From Leptospira ainlahdjerensis (GTDB taxonomy: Bacteria; Spirochaetota; Leptospiria; Leptospirales; Leptospiraceae): a stretch of 64,000 nucleotides of DNA. The position numbers were made by a program, and so were the translations under genes. The notes beneath the pieces are model-generated. The model worked only from the letters and a program-made list of their open reading frames with translations, was not told the DNA's origin and ran no database searches. The stretch covers positions 122,457 to 186,456 of the forward strand of contig NZ_JAFFPU010000035.1 in the NCBI RefSeq assembly GCF_016919175.1, written 5' to 3'. Shown piece by piece: positions 22,602 through 37,505 of the stretch (positions within the stretch are counted from its first letter, which is position 1; each line of letters starts with the position of its first letter).

Positions 22602-23246
22602 TTAAATCTTAATAAACTTACCCAAAAGTTCAACAACCTTCTGGCCTTTGCTCTTCGCGTCCTTATCGAGAAAGGTTCCCGTAAAGACGTGAGCTTTCTT
22701 ATCTACGATAAACACAAGTTGATAGTTGTGAACCTTGTAATTTTTTCCGGCGATGGTTTGTTCGAATCTGCTTTCGAGAAGCGCGGAATCTAGTCCCTGT
22801 ACTTTGGACTTTTTCGGAGGGTTGATCATTTCATATTTCTGAAATACGGTCGGATACAAACCCGTGACAGCAGAAATATAATCATCAAGTGTAATCTCTC
22901 TCGGTTGTTTGGAAAGATCTTCAATCGTATAGTTTACGTTGGTGTTAAACGTTTGAGCTTCAGGGCTTCCCGGAGGATATTCAAAAAGAAAGAAATTGAT
23001 TCCGGCGACTTCCAGAGCTTTTTTGATTGCTCCCGAATTGTCGTCGCTTGCGGCGATTTCGTGCGCCTGATTGATTAGATTGGGATCCTCGTTAAAATGC
23101 CAGCCTTCATAGTTAAGTCCGAGTCCTAGGGAGGGAAGTTGGACGATTTTCGAGTTCGGATCTAAATTGTGATCCTTCTTGCAAGCAAAGAGGAAAGCTG
23201 CGATGAGAATTAAAAGTAGAGAATTTCGAATCGGATTGTATTTCAT
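22602..23246 (-). CDS. Putative lipoprotein of unknown function
   Basis: About 214 residues. I start at ATG 23246 (MKYNPIRN), which has AAGGGGC directly upstream and gives a normal lipoprotein signal ending in FLFAC; the longer frame from 23297 adds 17 hydrophilic residues. The mature part is mixed alpha/beta with no cysteine, and includes GINFFLFEYPPGSPEAQTF and a central YISAVTGLYPTVFQKYEM. It may resemble small secreted proteins with a PsbP-like or DcrB-like fold (stress-response lipoproteins), but I do not recognise a family. It lies upstream of, but convergent with nothing; the next gene on this strand is the frameshifted phosphatase. Confidence 0.75.
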   Translation of the reverse strand: MKYNPIRNSLLLILIAAFLFACKKDHNLDPNSKIVQLPSLGLGLNYEGWHFNEDPNLINQAHEIAASDDNSGAIKKALEVAGINFFLFEYPPGSPEAQTFNTNVNYTIEDLSKQPREITLDDYISAVTGLYPTVFQKYEMINPPKKSKVQGLDSALLESRFEQTIAGKNYKVHNYQLVFIVDKKAHVFTGTFLDKDAKSKGQKVVELLGKFIKI

Positions 23247-23385
23247 AAAATGCCCCTTAGGAAATGGAAGAGATAACTTCTCTTTAAAAAAAGCCAATCA
23301 AATAATGGTTCGGTAAAGAAATACCGAACGGAAAATGATCGGTTGTTCGTTCCTTTTGTTTCGGAAACTTTTCTTTAAAAAATAA

Positions 23386-23413
23386 AAAGGCCGATCTAAA
23401 AAGACCGGCCTTT
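23386..23413 (-). terminator. Rho-independent terminator of the oxidase subunit IV gene
   Basis: An inverted repeat (AAAGGCC at 23386-23392 and GGCCTTT at 23407-23413, with further pairing inside) lies 29 bases beyond the stop of the minus-strand gene at 23442. Read on the minus strand it is followed by a T-rich run, as expected for a terminator. Confidence 0.75.
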
Positions 23414-23441
23414 GTCCAAATTCTAAGATTTAGAATTCTTA

Positions 23442-24029
<588 letters not shown>

Positions 24030-24100
24030 ATATCCTGAATTTGGACCGCAGAGTTTGCGGATGGTTTTCCGGGCGGTAAACCGCAACCTATGGGACATCC

Positions 24101-25376
<1,276 letters not shown>

Positions 25377-25441
25377 TTTTTTCGTTTGTAATGTAAAGAT
25401 CGGGGGATAAGAATTTCGATAATCTGAATAAGGGTAAATCT

Positions 25442-26236
<795 letters not shown>

Positions 26237-26266
26237 AAAAAGTTTATTCTAATTTTAGAATGTTTG

Positions 26267-26295
26267 AAAAGCCGCTGAGAACTTCGCGGCTTTTT
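26267..26295 (+). terminator. Rho-independent terminator
   Basis: AAAAGCCGC at 26267-26275 pairs with GCGGCTTTT starting at 26286 and runs into six Ts. It lies 30 bases after the stop of the exported protein gene. Confidence 0.85.
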
Positions 26296-26477
26296 TATTA
26301 AAAAGCTGGATCGTCTTTGGAAAATTAAATCGAAAATTCTTTCGTTCTCAATGTTCGAAAACCGACTTTATTCCGTTTGATTCCGAGGGTTTTTTTCGAA
26401 AACGGTGAAGGGTTTTTAAGTTCAGAACCGAAGCGGCTTGGAAATTGAAGAGAATGATTCTTTTGAAAAAAAAGGCT

Positions 26478-26687
26478 CTACTTCTTAATCAAAAAGTCGC
26501 TGATAACCTTTTCTTCGGTGAGATATTTTTTATTGAGATAGGAAATGGCATAGTTGATAAATCTTGGAATCTCTTTTCCGGAGTCCAAAAGATCCAGTTT
26601 TGTCTGAGTCAATTCGTCGATTGTAGCCAAAGCGAGTTTTCTCTGACTCTGATGCGATTCGAACTCGTCTTCTGATTCCAGCGCCAT
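26478..26687 (-). CDS. Small hypothetical protein
   Basis: A 69-residue acidic and helical protein (MALESEDEFESHQSQRKLAL ... SGKEIPRFINYAISYLNKKYL) with no cysteines, signal or membrane segment. Amino-acid composition and the amphipathic pattern look protein-like, unlike the antisense frame. It lies between the convergent exported-protein gene and the MFS gene upstream on the same strand (75-base gap). I do not recognise a family. Confidence 0.6.
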   Translation of the reverse strand: MALESEDEFESHQSQRKLALATIDELTQTKLDLLDSGKEIPRFINYAISYLNKKYLTEEKVISDFLIKK

Positions 26688-26761
26688 TTTTAGGTTTATC
26701 CATTTAGAGGATAATAGGAATCACAAGAAAGGGCAAGTCTTTCTTGTGATTCTTTCAAAAC

Positions 26762-28099
26762 TTAGGTCTCTTTGTAATCCACTGCGGTCTGGATTCCGCG
26801 TTCTTCATCCACAAACGCGTTGATAAGAAGCGAAATCACGAAGAAGACAGCGACTACTAAGAAAGAATTTCTGAGATCAAATAAAATCTGTAGTCCTCCA
26901 ACAGCGACGAGTCCAAAGGCGGCCGCGACTTTTCCCGACAAACCCCAAAGACCGAAAAATTCCCCGGATTTGGATTCGGGAGCAAAAAGGCCGACAATCG
27001 CACGACTCGCCGATTGTGTCGCGCCTAAGCCAGCTCCGGCGAGAACCGTGGTTCCCACGAAAACCCATTGTTGCGTGGTCGGAATTCCGATTCCGATCAA
27101 AAAGGCGGTCAGATCCTTCACCCAGTAGATGAGTAAAAGACAAGCAATCCATAAGAAAAGTGTAATGTTAAAAGTTTTTTTAGCCCCGATTTTATCCTGG
27201 ATAAATCCGAAAAGTATCGCACCTACTGCAGCAAAAAGTTGAATCAAAAGAAACATCGCGATTTCGTGTTTTTCTTCCGTTTTGATTTCCTGGGCTCCGT
27301 AAATAAATGCAAAGCTAATCACGATTCCCAGGGCTGCCATCGCGAAGAAAAGCGAAACGAGATAGATCGCCATATCCCTGAATTTGTGAATTTCTTTCAT
27401 CGTCGAAACGACTCTCTCCATTCCGATTTTGAGATAGGAGAGTCCTTCTGGTTTGTCTTTTCCTGCGGTGTATTCTCTCAAGAGTAGGAAGGTCGGAATT
27501 CCGGCGAATAAAAAGAAGAATGCGGTGTACGGCCCGACCATTCTGAGGTTATCGAAATTTTCGAGGGTTTTCGGTCCTAAGGTGTTGACTAACGCGACTG
27601 CGGCGATTCCGCCGAAGTAACCGATTCCCCAGGCATAACCAGAAATTTTTCCGAGGTCTTCTTTGGGACCGAGATAGGGAAGAAAACTCGATGCAAAGTT
27701 TTCTCCGGAGGCGAAAAAAAAGTTCGATAAAATGATCAGAATAAAAGCGAGAACGTATTCTCCCGGTGCAATGACGAACCACAAGGCCCCGGTCGAAACG
27801 ATACAGAAGACATAACTATAAAATAGAAACTGTTTTTTCCTCGCAGAATAGTCAGTGATCGCCCCAAAAATCGGTCCGGTCAATACTACAAGCAGGTAGG
27901 AAATTGCGAGGGCGACCGACCAGAGTAGATTTCCGTATTCGTAAGGATTGTCCTGGTTAGAGGAGGCAGGAACTACTAGTTGGCTAAAAACGATTCCGTA
28001 GGTTACACTGATAATGACAGTCGTATAAGAGGAGTTCGCAAAATCGAACATGCACCAGCCGAGGATTTCTCGGAGAGGGGCTCTTTTTGTATCTTGCAT
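26762..28099 (-). CDS. MFS transporter, UMF1/Atg22-like family
   Basis: An integral membrane protein of about 445 residues with around 12 hydrophobic segments. I start at ATG 28099 (MQDTKRAPLREI), preceded by AAAGGAAACCC; the frame from 28132 adds 11 residues. The N-terminal LGWCMFDFANSSYTTVIISV, the DYSARKKQFL loop and QSASRAIVGLFAPESKSGEFFGLW near residue 350 are characteristic of the UMF1-type MFS subgroup related to Atg22. The substrate is unknown. It is divergent from the BFD ferredoxin gene. Confidence 0.85.
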   Translation of the reverse strand: MQDTKRAPLREILGWCMFDFANSSYTTVIISVTYGIVFSQLVVPASSNQDNPYEYGNLLWSVALAISYLLVVLTGPIFGAITDYSARKKQFLFYSYVFCIVSTGALWFVIAPGEYVLAFILIILSNFFFASGENFASSFLPYLGPKEDLGKISGYAWGIGYFGGIAAVALVNTLGPKTLENFDNLRMVGPYTAFFFLFAGIPTFLLLREYTAGKDKPEGLSYLKIGMERVVSTMKEIHKFRDMAIYLVSLFFAMAALGIVISFAFIYGAQEIKTEEKHEIAMFLLIQLFAAVGAILFGFIQDKIGAKKTFNITLFLWIACLLLIYWVKDLTAFLIGIGIPTTQQWVFVGTTVLAGAGLGATQSASRAIVGLFAPESKSGEFFGLWGLSGKVAAAFGLVAVGGLQILFDLRNSFLVVAVFFVISLLINAFVDEERGIQTAVDYKET

Positions 28100-28257
28100 G
28101 GGTTTCCTTTGTTTTTTAATCAGAAATTTCAAAAAAGGCTATTTTTCGGAAACTGGATGTCAAATGAAAACCGTAAAAAATTTCTCTTGCAGAAGAATTT
28201 CAGAGTCTCTAATCTGATTGGAAACCCGATTTCTAACTGTCCAATTATATAGAAGAT

Positions 28258-28485
28258 ATGGATTCCTCATTTTTCAGCCAAGTTGACCTCTGCCAATTGA
28301 TGCGCCCCCGAAAGGTTTGCGTCTGCAATCAGGTTTCGGAAGAAGAGATCCTAACGTCGATTCGAAACGGACACGATACGTTGGAAAAACTCATGGATGA
28401 TACGGGCGCTTCGACCGGTTGTGGAACCTGTATGAGCTCGGTTCGTAAACTTCTGGCTCGGGAACTCAACGTTCCTCGGGCATGA
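28258..28485 (+). CDS. Stand-alone BFD-like [2Fe-2S] protein
   Basis: A 75-residue protein that is almost entirely one BFD domain. The four ligands are seen as C-x-C (VCVCNQVSEEEILTSI) near residue 22 and C-x2-C (GCGTCMSSV) near residue 57. Related proteins are bacterioferritin-associated ferredoxin, which helps release iron from bacterioferritin, and the BFD domain of NirB at the window start. The stop overlaps the next start by 4 bases, so it is translationally coupled to the RibD-C gene. Confidence 0.85.
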   Translation: MDSSFFSQVDLCQLMRPRKVCVCNQVSEEEILTSIRNGHDTLEKLMDDTGASTGCGTCMSSVRKLLARELNVPRA

Positions 28486-29138
28486 CCTCACTCCCAAAAG
28501 TAACAATCAACATGGCGATGACTCTGGACGGAAAAGTTTCCCGTCCTGATGGGAGGTGGTATGGACTTTCTTCCAGAAACGATAAAAAGAGAATGGATGA
28601 AATTCGCTCTAAGGCGGAGGTCTTAATCTTAGGAAAGAATTCGATTCTTAACGACGATCCAGTAATTCATCTGAGGTATGTGGAAAACGGAAAAGATCCG
28701 AGACCAGTGATTCTTCTTCGCTCCGGAACTCTTCCGGAAGACAAAAAAGTATTCCGTTTTTCTAAAGAACCTCCTCTGATTTTTTGTTTGAATGAAAATT
28801 ATTCTTTAGTGAGAGAAAATCTCAACTCTCTCGCAGAGATCATTCTGATTCCAGGTGTAGATTTGAATCCCCTGGAAGTGCTCAAGATATTATCGGAAAT
28901 GGGTTATCGAGAAATTCTTTTAGAAGGCGGGCCTTCTCTGAATGATTCTTTTTTTCGTCTCGATCTTATCTCAAGAATTTTTGTTACGGTCGTTCCGTTT
29001 CTGATCGGAAAAAACGATCTACCATCGATCAGTGGAGGAAAAAAGGAATATCCGAATTTTGATCGGAAAAAATGGAAACTCGTCGCATCGGAAGCGATAG
29101 AGAATGAAGTTTTTCTAATGTACGAAAAAAACGAGTAA
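28482..29138 (+). CDS. RibD C-terminal domain (dihydrofolate reductase-like) protein
   Basis: A 218-residue NADPH-dependent reductase. Signatures are INMAMTLDGKVSRPDGRWYGLSS at the N-terminus, EVLILGKNSILNDDP near residue 45, and REILLEGGPSLNDSFF near residue 145. In RibD this domain reduces the ribosylamino side chain in riboflavin synthesis; the deaminase domain is absent here. It could be the separate reductase or a reductase with another pterin-like substrate. It overlaps the BFD gene by 4 bases. Confidence 0.85.
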   Translation: MTSLPKVTINMAMTLDGKVSRPDGRWYGLSSRNDKKRMDEIRSKAEVLILGKNSILNDDPVIHLRYVENGKDPRPVILLRSGTLPEDKKVFRFSKEPPLIFCLNENYSLVRENLNSLAEIILIPGVDLNPLEVLKILSEMGYREILLEGGPSLNDSFFRLDLISRIFVTVVPFLIGKNDLPSISGGKKEYPNFDRKKWKLVASEAIENEVFLMYEKNE

Positions 29139-29161
29139 GCTCTGACTTTCGGAAAAGAACC

Positions 29162-29794
<633 letters not shown>

Positions 29795-29856
29795 CTTTTC
29801 GGGAGTTTTCCGCAATCGAATTGGACATTTGAATTCAAGATTTTTTTGTTCGGACA

Positions 29857-29870
29857 GTTTGTCGGAACAA
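29857..29870. repeat. Short dispersed motif GTTTGTCGGAACAA
   Basis: This motif recurs nearly unchanged at 59655-59669 and, with one change, on the minus strand at 55455-55469; a shortened form is at 43446. All copies are in gene-free DNA. Confidence 0.5.
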
Positions 29871-29933
29871 TTGTATGTTCGGAGTCTGTTTTAGAGCGAT
29901 CCGATTGGATTCAGAACCTTTACCCAAAGTTGC

Positions 29934-30160
29934 GAGGAGATACAACAAGGATCGTCCCGAGAGAAGGTACTTTGTAGGAATTCCTACATGAGAATTTTTT
30001 CTTGCGAAAAGTTTGATTTTGTGATAGAGGAAAGTCTCCGGAATTCTTCCGCCACCCACCCCTCCACCCAAGATCAGGGTGGGGCGCGCGACTTTCACTG
30101 AGGGGGTGTCGGTCGTAGCTCCGACAAATCCTTCTGAAGATCCGGACAACTTGTGGGTAA
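29934..30160 (-). repeat. Dispersed intergenic repeat, copy A
   Basis: The reverse complement of this stretch matches 43418-43632 over about 215 bases. Shared blocks, in order on the minus strand, are GGATTTGTCGGARCTACGAC, GTGAAAGTCGCGCGCCCCAC, a G/C-rich inverted repeat (GCCCCACCC...GGGTGG), ACTTTCCTCTATCACAAAA, and TGTAGGAAYTCCTACAAA. It fills the region between the GT51 and cytochrome genes (29795-30231); I see no gene there. No transposase or flanking duplication is evident. Confidence 0.8.
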
Positions 30161-30231
30161 GGATCCGATTGGACCTGGATGGTCGGAAGACCGGCGCTCG
30201 TTCTGCGTTTTGCGACAAACTCCGAGTTGAA

Positions 30232-30657
30232 TCAGAATCTTTCGATTCTTTTTACAAGAGCGCGGATTTCTTCTTCCGATAATTCTTCTTTAAAAGAGGG
30301 CATGGTTTGATTCTTTCCGTCCCGGATCGTCTTAAAAATTCCTTCCCTCATTTTGTCTCCTCCGAAAAGAAATCCCATTTTGATTCCAAATCCTCGAAGT
30401 TTTTTAGGCCTTGGAAAAACCGAATCCTTCGGAGTTCCGTCCACTCCGTGACAGACGGCACATTTTTGGTCCCACAAAAGGTTTGCCCGGTTCTCATCCA
30501 CCCCTCCGTCAGAGGAAACGTTTTTAGAATCCGGCGTAGACCGGCAGGAGAAACAAAAAAGGCAAATAAGAAGAATGGAATATAGTTGATTCCTGTTCAG
30601 ATTCAATTTGAGTTTCGCAATTTGAAACCTTGAAATAAAATTTCGATTCTCATTCAT
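30232..30657 (-). CDS. Small c-type cytochrome, probably a lipoprotein
   Basis: A 141-residue protein with N-terminal hydrophobic segment QLYSILLICLFCFSC, where the final cysteine looks like a spirochaetal lipobox. One haem-c motif CAVCH lies near residue 67, and a distal Met ligand is likely in QTMPSF near residue 115, typical of a class I monohaem cytochrome. It probably carries electrons in the periplasm. The start overlaps the stop of the PlsC-like gene by 8 bases, so the two are co-transcribed. The basic N-terminal extension before the hydrophobic segment is long (about 24 residues), and a start within it is possible. Confidence 0.85.
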   Translation of the reverse strand: MNENRNFISRFQIAKLKLNLNRNQLYSILLICLFCFSCRSTPDSKNVSSDGGVDENRANLLWDQKCAVCHGVDGTPKDSVFPRPKKLRGFGIKMGFLFGGDKMREGIFKTIRDGKNQTMPSFKEELSEEEIRALVKRIERF

Positions 30658-31492
30658 TGACTTTTGTTCCCCAGTTTTTCAAGTGAGAGAGTACAAAATT
30701 CAATAAGGATTCTTGATTCCTTCTCGAATCCGTGGTTGGAAGAAGCGGATCTCCAAAGGAAATAAAAATCTTGCGATCTCTAAAAATGCGAGCCAGGTCC
30801 TTCACGACTCTTCCATTCTCCCAAAAATCCGTTTTGAGCGCGACCGGAATCACGGGAACTCCGGCGCGGGCCGCGAGTTTGATTGCGATGGAATTGAATT
30901 CGGCAGGAGTAAAATCTGTGGTTCGAGTACTCTGTGGAAATACGATGATCGACATTCCTTTTTTGAGCAAAGCGGTTCCTTGTTCGAGAACCGCAACCAA
31001 GTCTTCTCTTGGATTGCTTCTTCCGACCGAGATTGGATCTCTGGATCTCATAATCGGACCGAAAAGTTTTCCGGTTGTAAGGCTTTCTTTGACTACGAAT
31101 GTGACCGGTTTGTACTGAGTTATAAACGTGGGAAGAATGAAGGTCTCACAGGTGCTCATGTGATTTCCAGCGATGACAACCGGGCCGTCCACGGAAAGAA
31201 TTTTTTCAATTCCTTCCACTTTGACTTTACCGCCGCAATTTTCAACGAGATCCAGAATTTTGGCGGAAGATTCGCACCAAGTCGGATTATCGTAAAGACC
31301 CTTAAGGGCCAAGGCTCTGCTTCTGAATATTTCCTTAAAATAACCGTAATGAAACGCCAGGTCGGAGTTTCCGAAGATCAAGTCCGCAAGAGATCTCTTT
31401 TTGTCGGGAGCCGTTTCGTAAGAGAGGGTAAGGCCTTCTTGGTAACTTAAAGGTTTGCATAGATCCTTTCTTTGCAAAATTCGATGACTCAT
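30650..31492 (-). CDS. PlsC-like 1-acylglycerol-3-phosphate acyltransferase family protein
   Basis: A 280-residue acyltransferase. The catalytic block is GNHMSTCE near residue 113 (H-x4-E in place of the common H-x4-D), followed by the glycerol-phosphate block in FVVKESLTTGKLFGPIMR and the motif FPQSTRTT near 188, where FPEGTRS is usual. The combination suggests a divergent subgroup acting on an unusual acceptor. The ATG at 31492 has AAGGCTAAG upstream. It is the first gene of a pair with the cytochrome. Confidence 0.8.
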   Translation of the reverse strand: MSHRILQRKDLCKPLSYQEGLTLSYETAPDKKRSLADLIFGNSDLAFHYGYFKEIFRSRALALKGLYDNPTWCESSAKILDLVENCGGKVKVEGIEKILSVDGPVVIAGNHMSTCETFILPTFITQYKPVTFVVKESLTTGKLFGPIMRSRDPISVGRSNPREDLVAVLEQGTALLKKGMSIIVFPQSTRTTDFTPAEFNSIAIKLAARAGVPVIPVALKTDFWENGRVVKDLARIFRDRKIFISFGDPLLPTTDSRRNQESLLNFVLSHLKNWGTKVNE

Positions 31493-31708
31493 CTTAGCCT
31501 TCCTTTTTTAACGCTCAAGTCGAGAGCGCAATTCTACATCGTTCCGGTATTATTAAACTAAAAATCTTAACGTAAAAGAAAAGAATAGGACCTCTTTCTT
31601 TCTGGTCTCGCCTTTCTGATTGGAAATGAATTCGATTCTAAAGTTGCAAAAATGAAAAGGCAGAAGAATCGATTTTAGAATTTTTTAAAAGGAGGGTCTT
31701 AAAATAAG

Positions 31709-31828
<120 letters not shown>

Positions 31829-31908
31829 AATCTTGAGGACAGTATTTTCCAAAGGATTGCTTTGTCATTCTTAAATTAAAAAGTAAGAGCGTTTTTTTCT
31901 TTTTTTAT

Positions 31909-33165
31909 CTAAGAATTTTCGAAGAGAATCTTATCTTCTTCGAGATGGAGTCTTTCTTCGATTGCGAATTCCGCTGCGATTAAGTCCGCAAATCCGGGGG
32001 AATGCGGAAGCCAGGGCATGAGTTGCCAGATTCCCAAAAGTTCTTTGTCGCCTGGAAGAATATAATCTTTCAGAGAAAACGTCTGTAGATTGAATAAAAA
32101 GGAGAGTTTACTTTGTGACGTATTTTCATTCTCCCGGAAAGCGATCGTGAGAACGCTTTGGTTTTCAGGAAAACGATTGACCCTGCAATGACGCACAACG
32201 TGCTTGGGAAAGAATCTTTCGAGATAAAGGAAGTTCGACAAGATGGGCAACGTCGTCCTGTACCGAATTCTCAAACCGGAAGAATTTACCGTGAGTTCCA
32301 AGGATTTGGTCATGATAAAAACCAAGGCCAAAGTAAAAATTCCGAGAAATAGGATCGAAAAAGGGACAAAAAAGAATAGGAATATTGTTTCGAATTCTTT
32401 TATCGATAGAAATATAACACCCCATACTCCATAAAATATTCCCATTACAGAAAAAAGGGTCAATTTGTCTTTGATCGTTTTTTCTTTTATCAATTCGATT
32501 TTTGTTCCTGTCTCGTTCGTAGAGAATATTAAATATTTTGAATTCACTTTTGATCTTTCGTAGGAAGGAAAATTTGTCGAGTTGTCTCTGCTATCCAAAT
32601 TCTCCTTAGAATCGTCCGATATCGGAAGCGGAAGGAGAGATCGAAATTGTGAGAGTTCCCTTTTTAGAGTTTCGAGTTCAAGGTAAGAATGGAGAAGATA
32701 AAACGCGCCGTCCGTTTTTAGGAAGAATAGATCCCAAACGGTCCGAAAACCCGACCCGCCGGAAGAACCCGAGGATCCGTTTCTGGAAACAAGCCGCTTC
32801 TTTACTTTATAACAAACGATTGCTGAGAGATCAATATTTAGATCCGCTCGACCGGTCTCTTTGATTCTAAGAATTCCCTCTCTCGGAAGGATTCTCTCCT
32901 CTTGAGTCGCATCCTTTGTTTTACGATACGTTCCTATGGAAGAAAAAATGAGAAACAAAAAGGAGAAAGTCAAGAATAGGATCAATCCAGGAAAAATAAC
33001 TTTTCCTTCGGTTAAAAGTTGGATCGTATATATCAATAGTCCGAATCCGAAAATGGAAACGAAAAGTAAAATCAAGATTAGAAAACATCCGATCCATCCT
33101 TGGAAACGATACGGGTTTTTAGAGATTTTTACGGCGTAATCGGATTCAAAACTCCAAGTAGACAT
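31909..33165 (-). CDS. Membrane protein of unknown function
   Basis: A 418-residue protein with two pairs of hydrophobic segments: about residues 25-50 and 58-80, and about 240-262 and 268-295. Each pair is followed by a soluble beta-rich part (ILRIKETGRADLNIDLSAI; LELTVNSSGLRIRYRT), so it looks like a tandem duplication of a 2-TM plus PH-like/DUF3592-like unit. A glycine/serine stretch (GSSGSSGGSG) lies near residue 130. I do not recognise a family. Stands alone upstream of the 5S gene on the same strand. Confidence 0.75.
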   Translation of the reverse strand: MSTWSFESDYAVKISKNPYRFQGWIGCFLILILLFVSIFGFGLLIYTIQLLTEGKVIFPGLILFLTFSFLFLIFSSIGTYRKTKDATQEERILPREGILRIKETGRADLNIDLSAIVCYKVKKRLVSRNGSSGSSGGSGFRTVWDLFFLKTDGAFYLLHSYLELETLKRELSQFRSLLPLPISDDSKENLDSRDNSTNFPSYERSKVNSKYLIFSTNETGTKIELIKEKTIKDKLTLFSVMGIFYGVWGVIFLSIKEFETIFLFFFVPFSILFLGIFTLALVFIMTKSLELTVNSSGLRIRYRTTLPILSNFLYLERFFPKHVVRHCRVNRFPENQSVLTIAFRENENTSQSKLSFLFNLQTFSLKDYILPGDKELLGIWQLMPWLPHSPGFADLIAAEFAIEERLHLEEDKILFENS

Positions 33166-33487
33166 TGGAACCTCTTATCAAAGTTTTTTTCAAAAATTAT
33201 ATTTCCGAGTTTCATTCCGTTTACGACATATTCTTAAAAATCGAAGATCAGACTCGGCGTCTTTCGAAAAATAAGAACAATCAATGATTGTCTTTTTAAG
33301 TTCGGTCAAGTAGTAAAAAAGGAGATCTTTTCGAATCATTTTTCTTAAATTTGAAAGCCCTCCATTCTTAAAATTGTATCCTTGATCCTTTCCTTTAGGA
33401 GTCTTGCAAATAAGTCTTTCCCGAAACCATTTGTGATTTTTTTTGAAACCAAATTTGGGAAAGTGAAAAACATTGGATGGAGGCCGC
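33166..33487. other. Intergenic region before ppnP
   Basis: About 320 bases between the divergent membrane-protein and ppnP genes. A minus-strand frame (33190-33489) covers most of it, but its sequence is basic with no protein-like pattern and its start lies within ppnP, so I do not call it. No other feature seen. Confidence 0.4.
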
Positions 33488-33802
33488 ATGGCTCAGTTTG
33501 AAAACGTTACCGTTGTAAAAAAAGCGAATATCTATTACGAAGGAAAGGTTACGAGTAGAACCGTTTTATTTTCAGATGGAAGTAAAAAGACTCTGGGAAT
33601 TTTAATGCCCGGCGAGTACGACTTCGGAACTGACGAAAAAGAAATCATGGAGATTTTAGAAGGGGATTTACTCGTAAAACTCCCCGGCGAAACTTCCTGG
33701 AAAGAAATCAAAGGCGGCCAATCCTTTGAAGTCCCCGCGAAATCCAGATTTCAATTGGATGTAAAGAAGATCAGCGATTATTGCTGTTCCTATATCGCGT
33801 AA
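33488..33802 (+). CDS. ppnP: Pyrimidine/purine nucleoside phosphorylase
   Basis: A small cupin-like protein of 104 residues (DUF1255, formerly YaiE). [54 protein letters not shown] and DYCCSYI match the family, which cleaves nucleosides with phosphate. I start at ATG 33488 because of the GGAGG six bases upstream; the frame from 33473 adds five residues. Confidence 0.9.
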   Translation: MAQFENVTVVKKANIYYEGKVTSRTVLFSDGSKKTLGILMPGEYDFGTDEKEIMEILEGDLLVKLPGETSWKEIKGGQSFEVPAKSRFQLDVKKISDYCCSYIA

Positions 33803-33824
33803 TCATTTGACGGAGTTTCGTTGA

Positions 33825-33857
33825 GAAAGGATTCTTTTTCGTGAATCGAATCCTTTC
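33825..33857 (+). terminator. Probable terminator of ppnP
   Basis: GAAAGGATTC at 33825-33834 is the reverse complement of GAATCCTTTC at 33848-33857, with a 13-base loop, followed by TTTCG. It lies 23 bases after the ppnP stop. The rest of 33803-34164 is gene-free apart from the gcvP terminator. Confidence 0.7.
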
Positions 33858-34103
33858 TTTCGAACGATGCGGATTCGAACGCATCGAGTCGGCCTCAGGA
33901 AGATCTTCTAACTTTGTAAAAAAATCGATTACTTCAAAGAAAAAAAACAAGGACCTTAGAGTTGTATCCAAAGTCTCTGGTTTAAAACGTTAGTTATGTC
34001 TTATAAAGAACACTTCTTTCAGGACGGAACATTCTCCGTTCGAAGAATTTCTTCGACAAAAGGATTTCGTGAAAATGAAAATACACGATTCCTAAATTAA
34101 AAT

Positions 34104-34136
34104 AAAAAGCCGAGATCGTTTTGACCTCGGCTTTTT
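34104..34136 (-). terminator. Rho-independent terminator of the gcv operon
   Basis: AAAAAGCCGAG and CTCGGCTTTTT form the stem around a short A/T-rich loop, 29 bases beyond the gcvP stop. On the minus strand the stem runs into a T-rich tract. It could act in both directions. Confidence 0.85.
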
Positions 34137-34164
34137 GCGTTTTTATCGGACTTCGTTTAACAAT

Positions 34165-37059
<2,895 letters not shown>

Positions 37060-37097
37060 GTTCACCTGCTTTGAATTCTCAAGATTAGACTTTGCTG

Positions 37098-37490
37098 TTA
37101 TTCGAGTCCCGCTACGAACGTTTTGTATTTTTCGGGACTGAGAAGTTTTTCGAGTTCGGCTGGGACGAATCCTTTCACCTTAATCATCCAGGAATCAAAA
37201 GGTTTTGCATTTACTTCTCCCGGGCTTTTGGAAAGTGCCGGATTGGATTCTATCACTTCTCCGCCGATCGGAGCGTATAAGTCTTCGGCGGCTTTTACCG
37301 ATTCGATCGTTCCAAAGGTTTCAAATTGTTTGATCGTTTTTCCTGCTTTCGGAAGATCCACGAAGACGATGTCGCCTAACGCGGACTGCGCGAAGTCCGA
37401 AATTCCAATGAGAGCAACGTCTCCTTCCACTTTGACCCATTCGTGTTTTTCCGAGAAGAGATATCCTGAGGGCGCTTGCGTTTCTGCCAT
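37098..37490 (-). CDS. gcvH: Glycine cleavage system H protein
   Basis: Lipoyl carrier of 130 residues shuttling the aminomethyl group between P and T proteins. [19 protein letters not shown] and the lipoylation site [14 protein letters not shown] (Lys near residue 66) are diagnostic. The ATG has AGGAAAACGG upstream. It lies between gcvT and gcvP. Confidence 0.97.
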   Translation of the reverse strand: MAETQAPSGYLFSEKHEWVKVEGDVALIGISDFAQSALGDIVFVDLPKAGKTIKQFETFGTIESVKAAEDLYAPIGGEVIESNPALSKSPGEVNAKPFDSWMIKVKGFVPAELEKLLSPEKYKTFVAGLE

Positions 37491-37505
37491 GATCCGTTTT
37501 CCTAT

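Noticed and set aside
30713..31450. Long plus-strand frame (245 codons)
   Set aside because: Antisense shadow of the PlsC-like acyltransferase, whose motifs are clear on the minus strand.
33190..33489. Minus-strand frame of 99 codons covering the region before ppnP
   Set aside because: Its start lies inside ppnP and the translation is basic with no protein-like pattern.
33860..33960. tRNA-like GTTCGAATCC on the minus strand
   Set aside because: The apparent T-arm has an eight-base loop and no acceptor stem or anticodon arm can be built around it.
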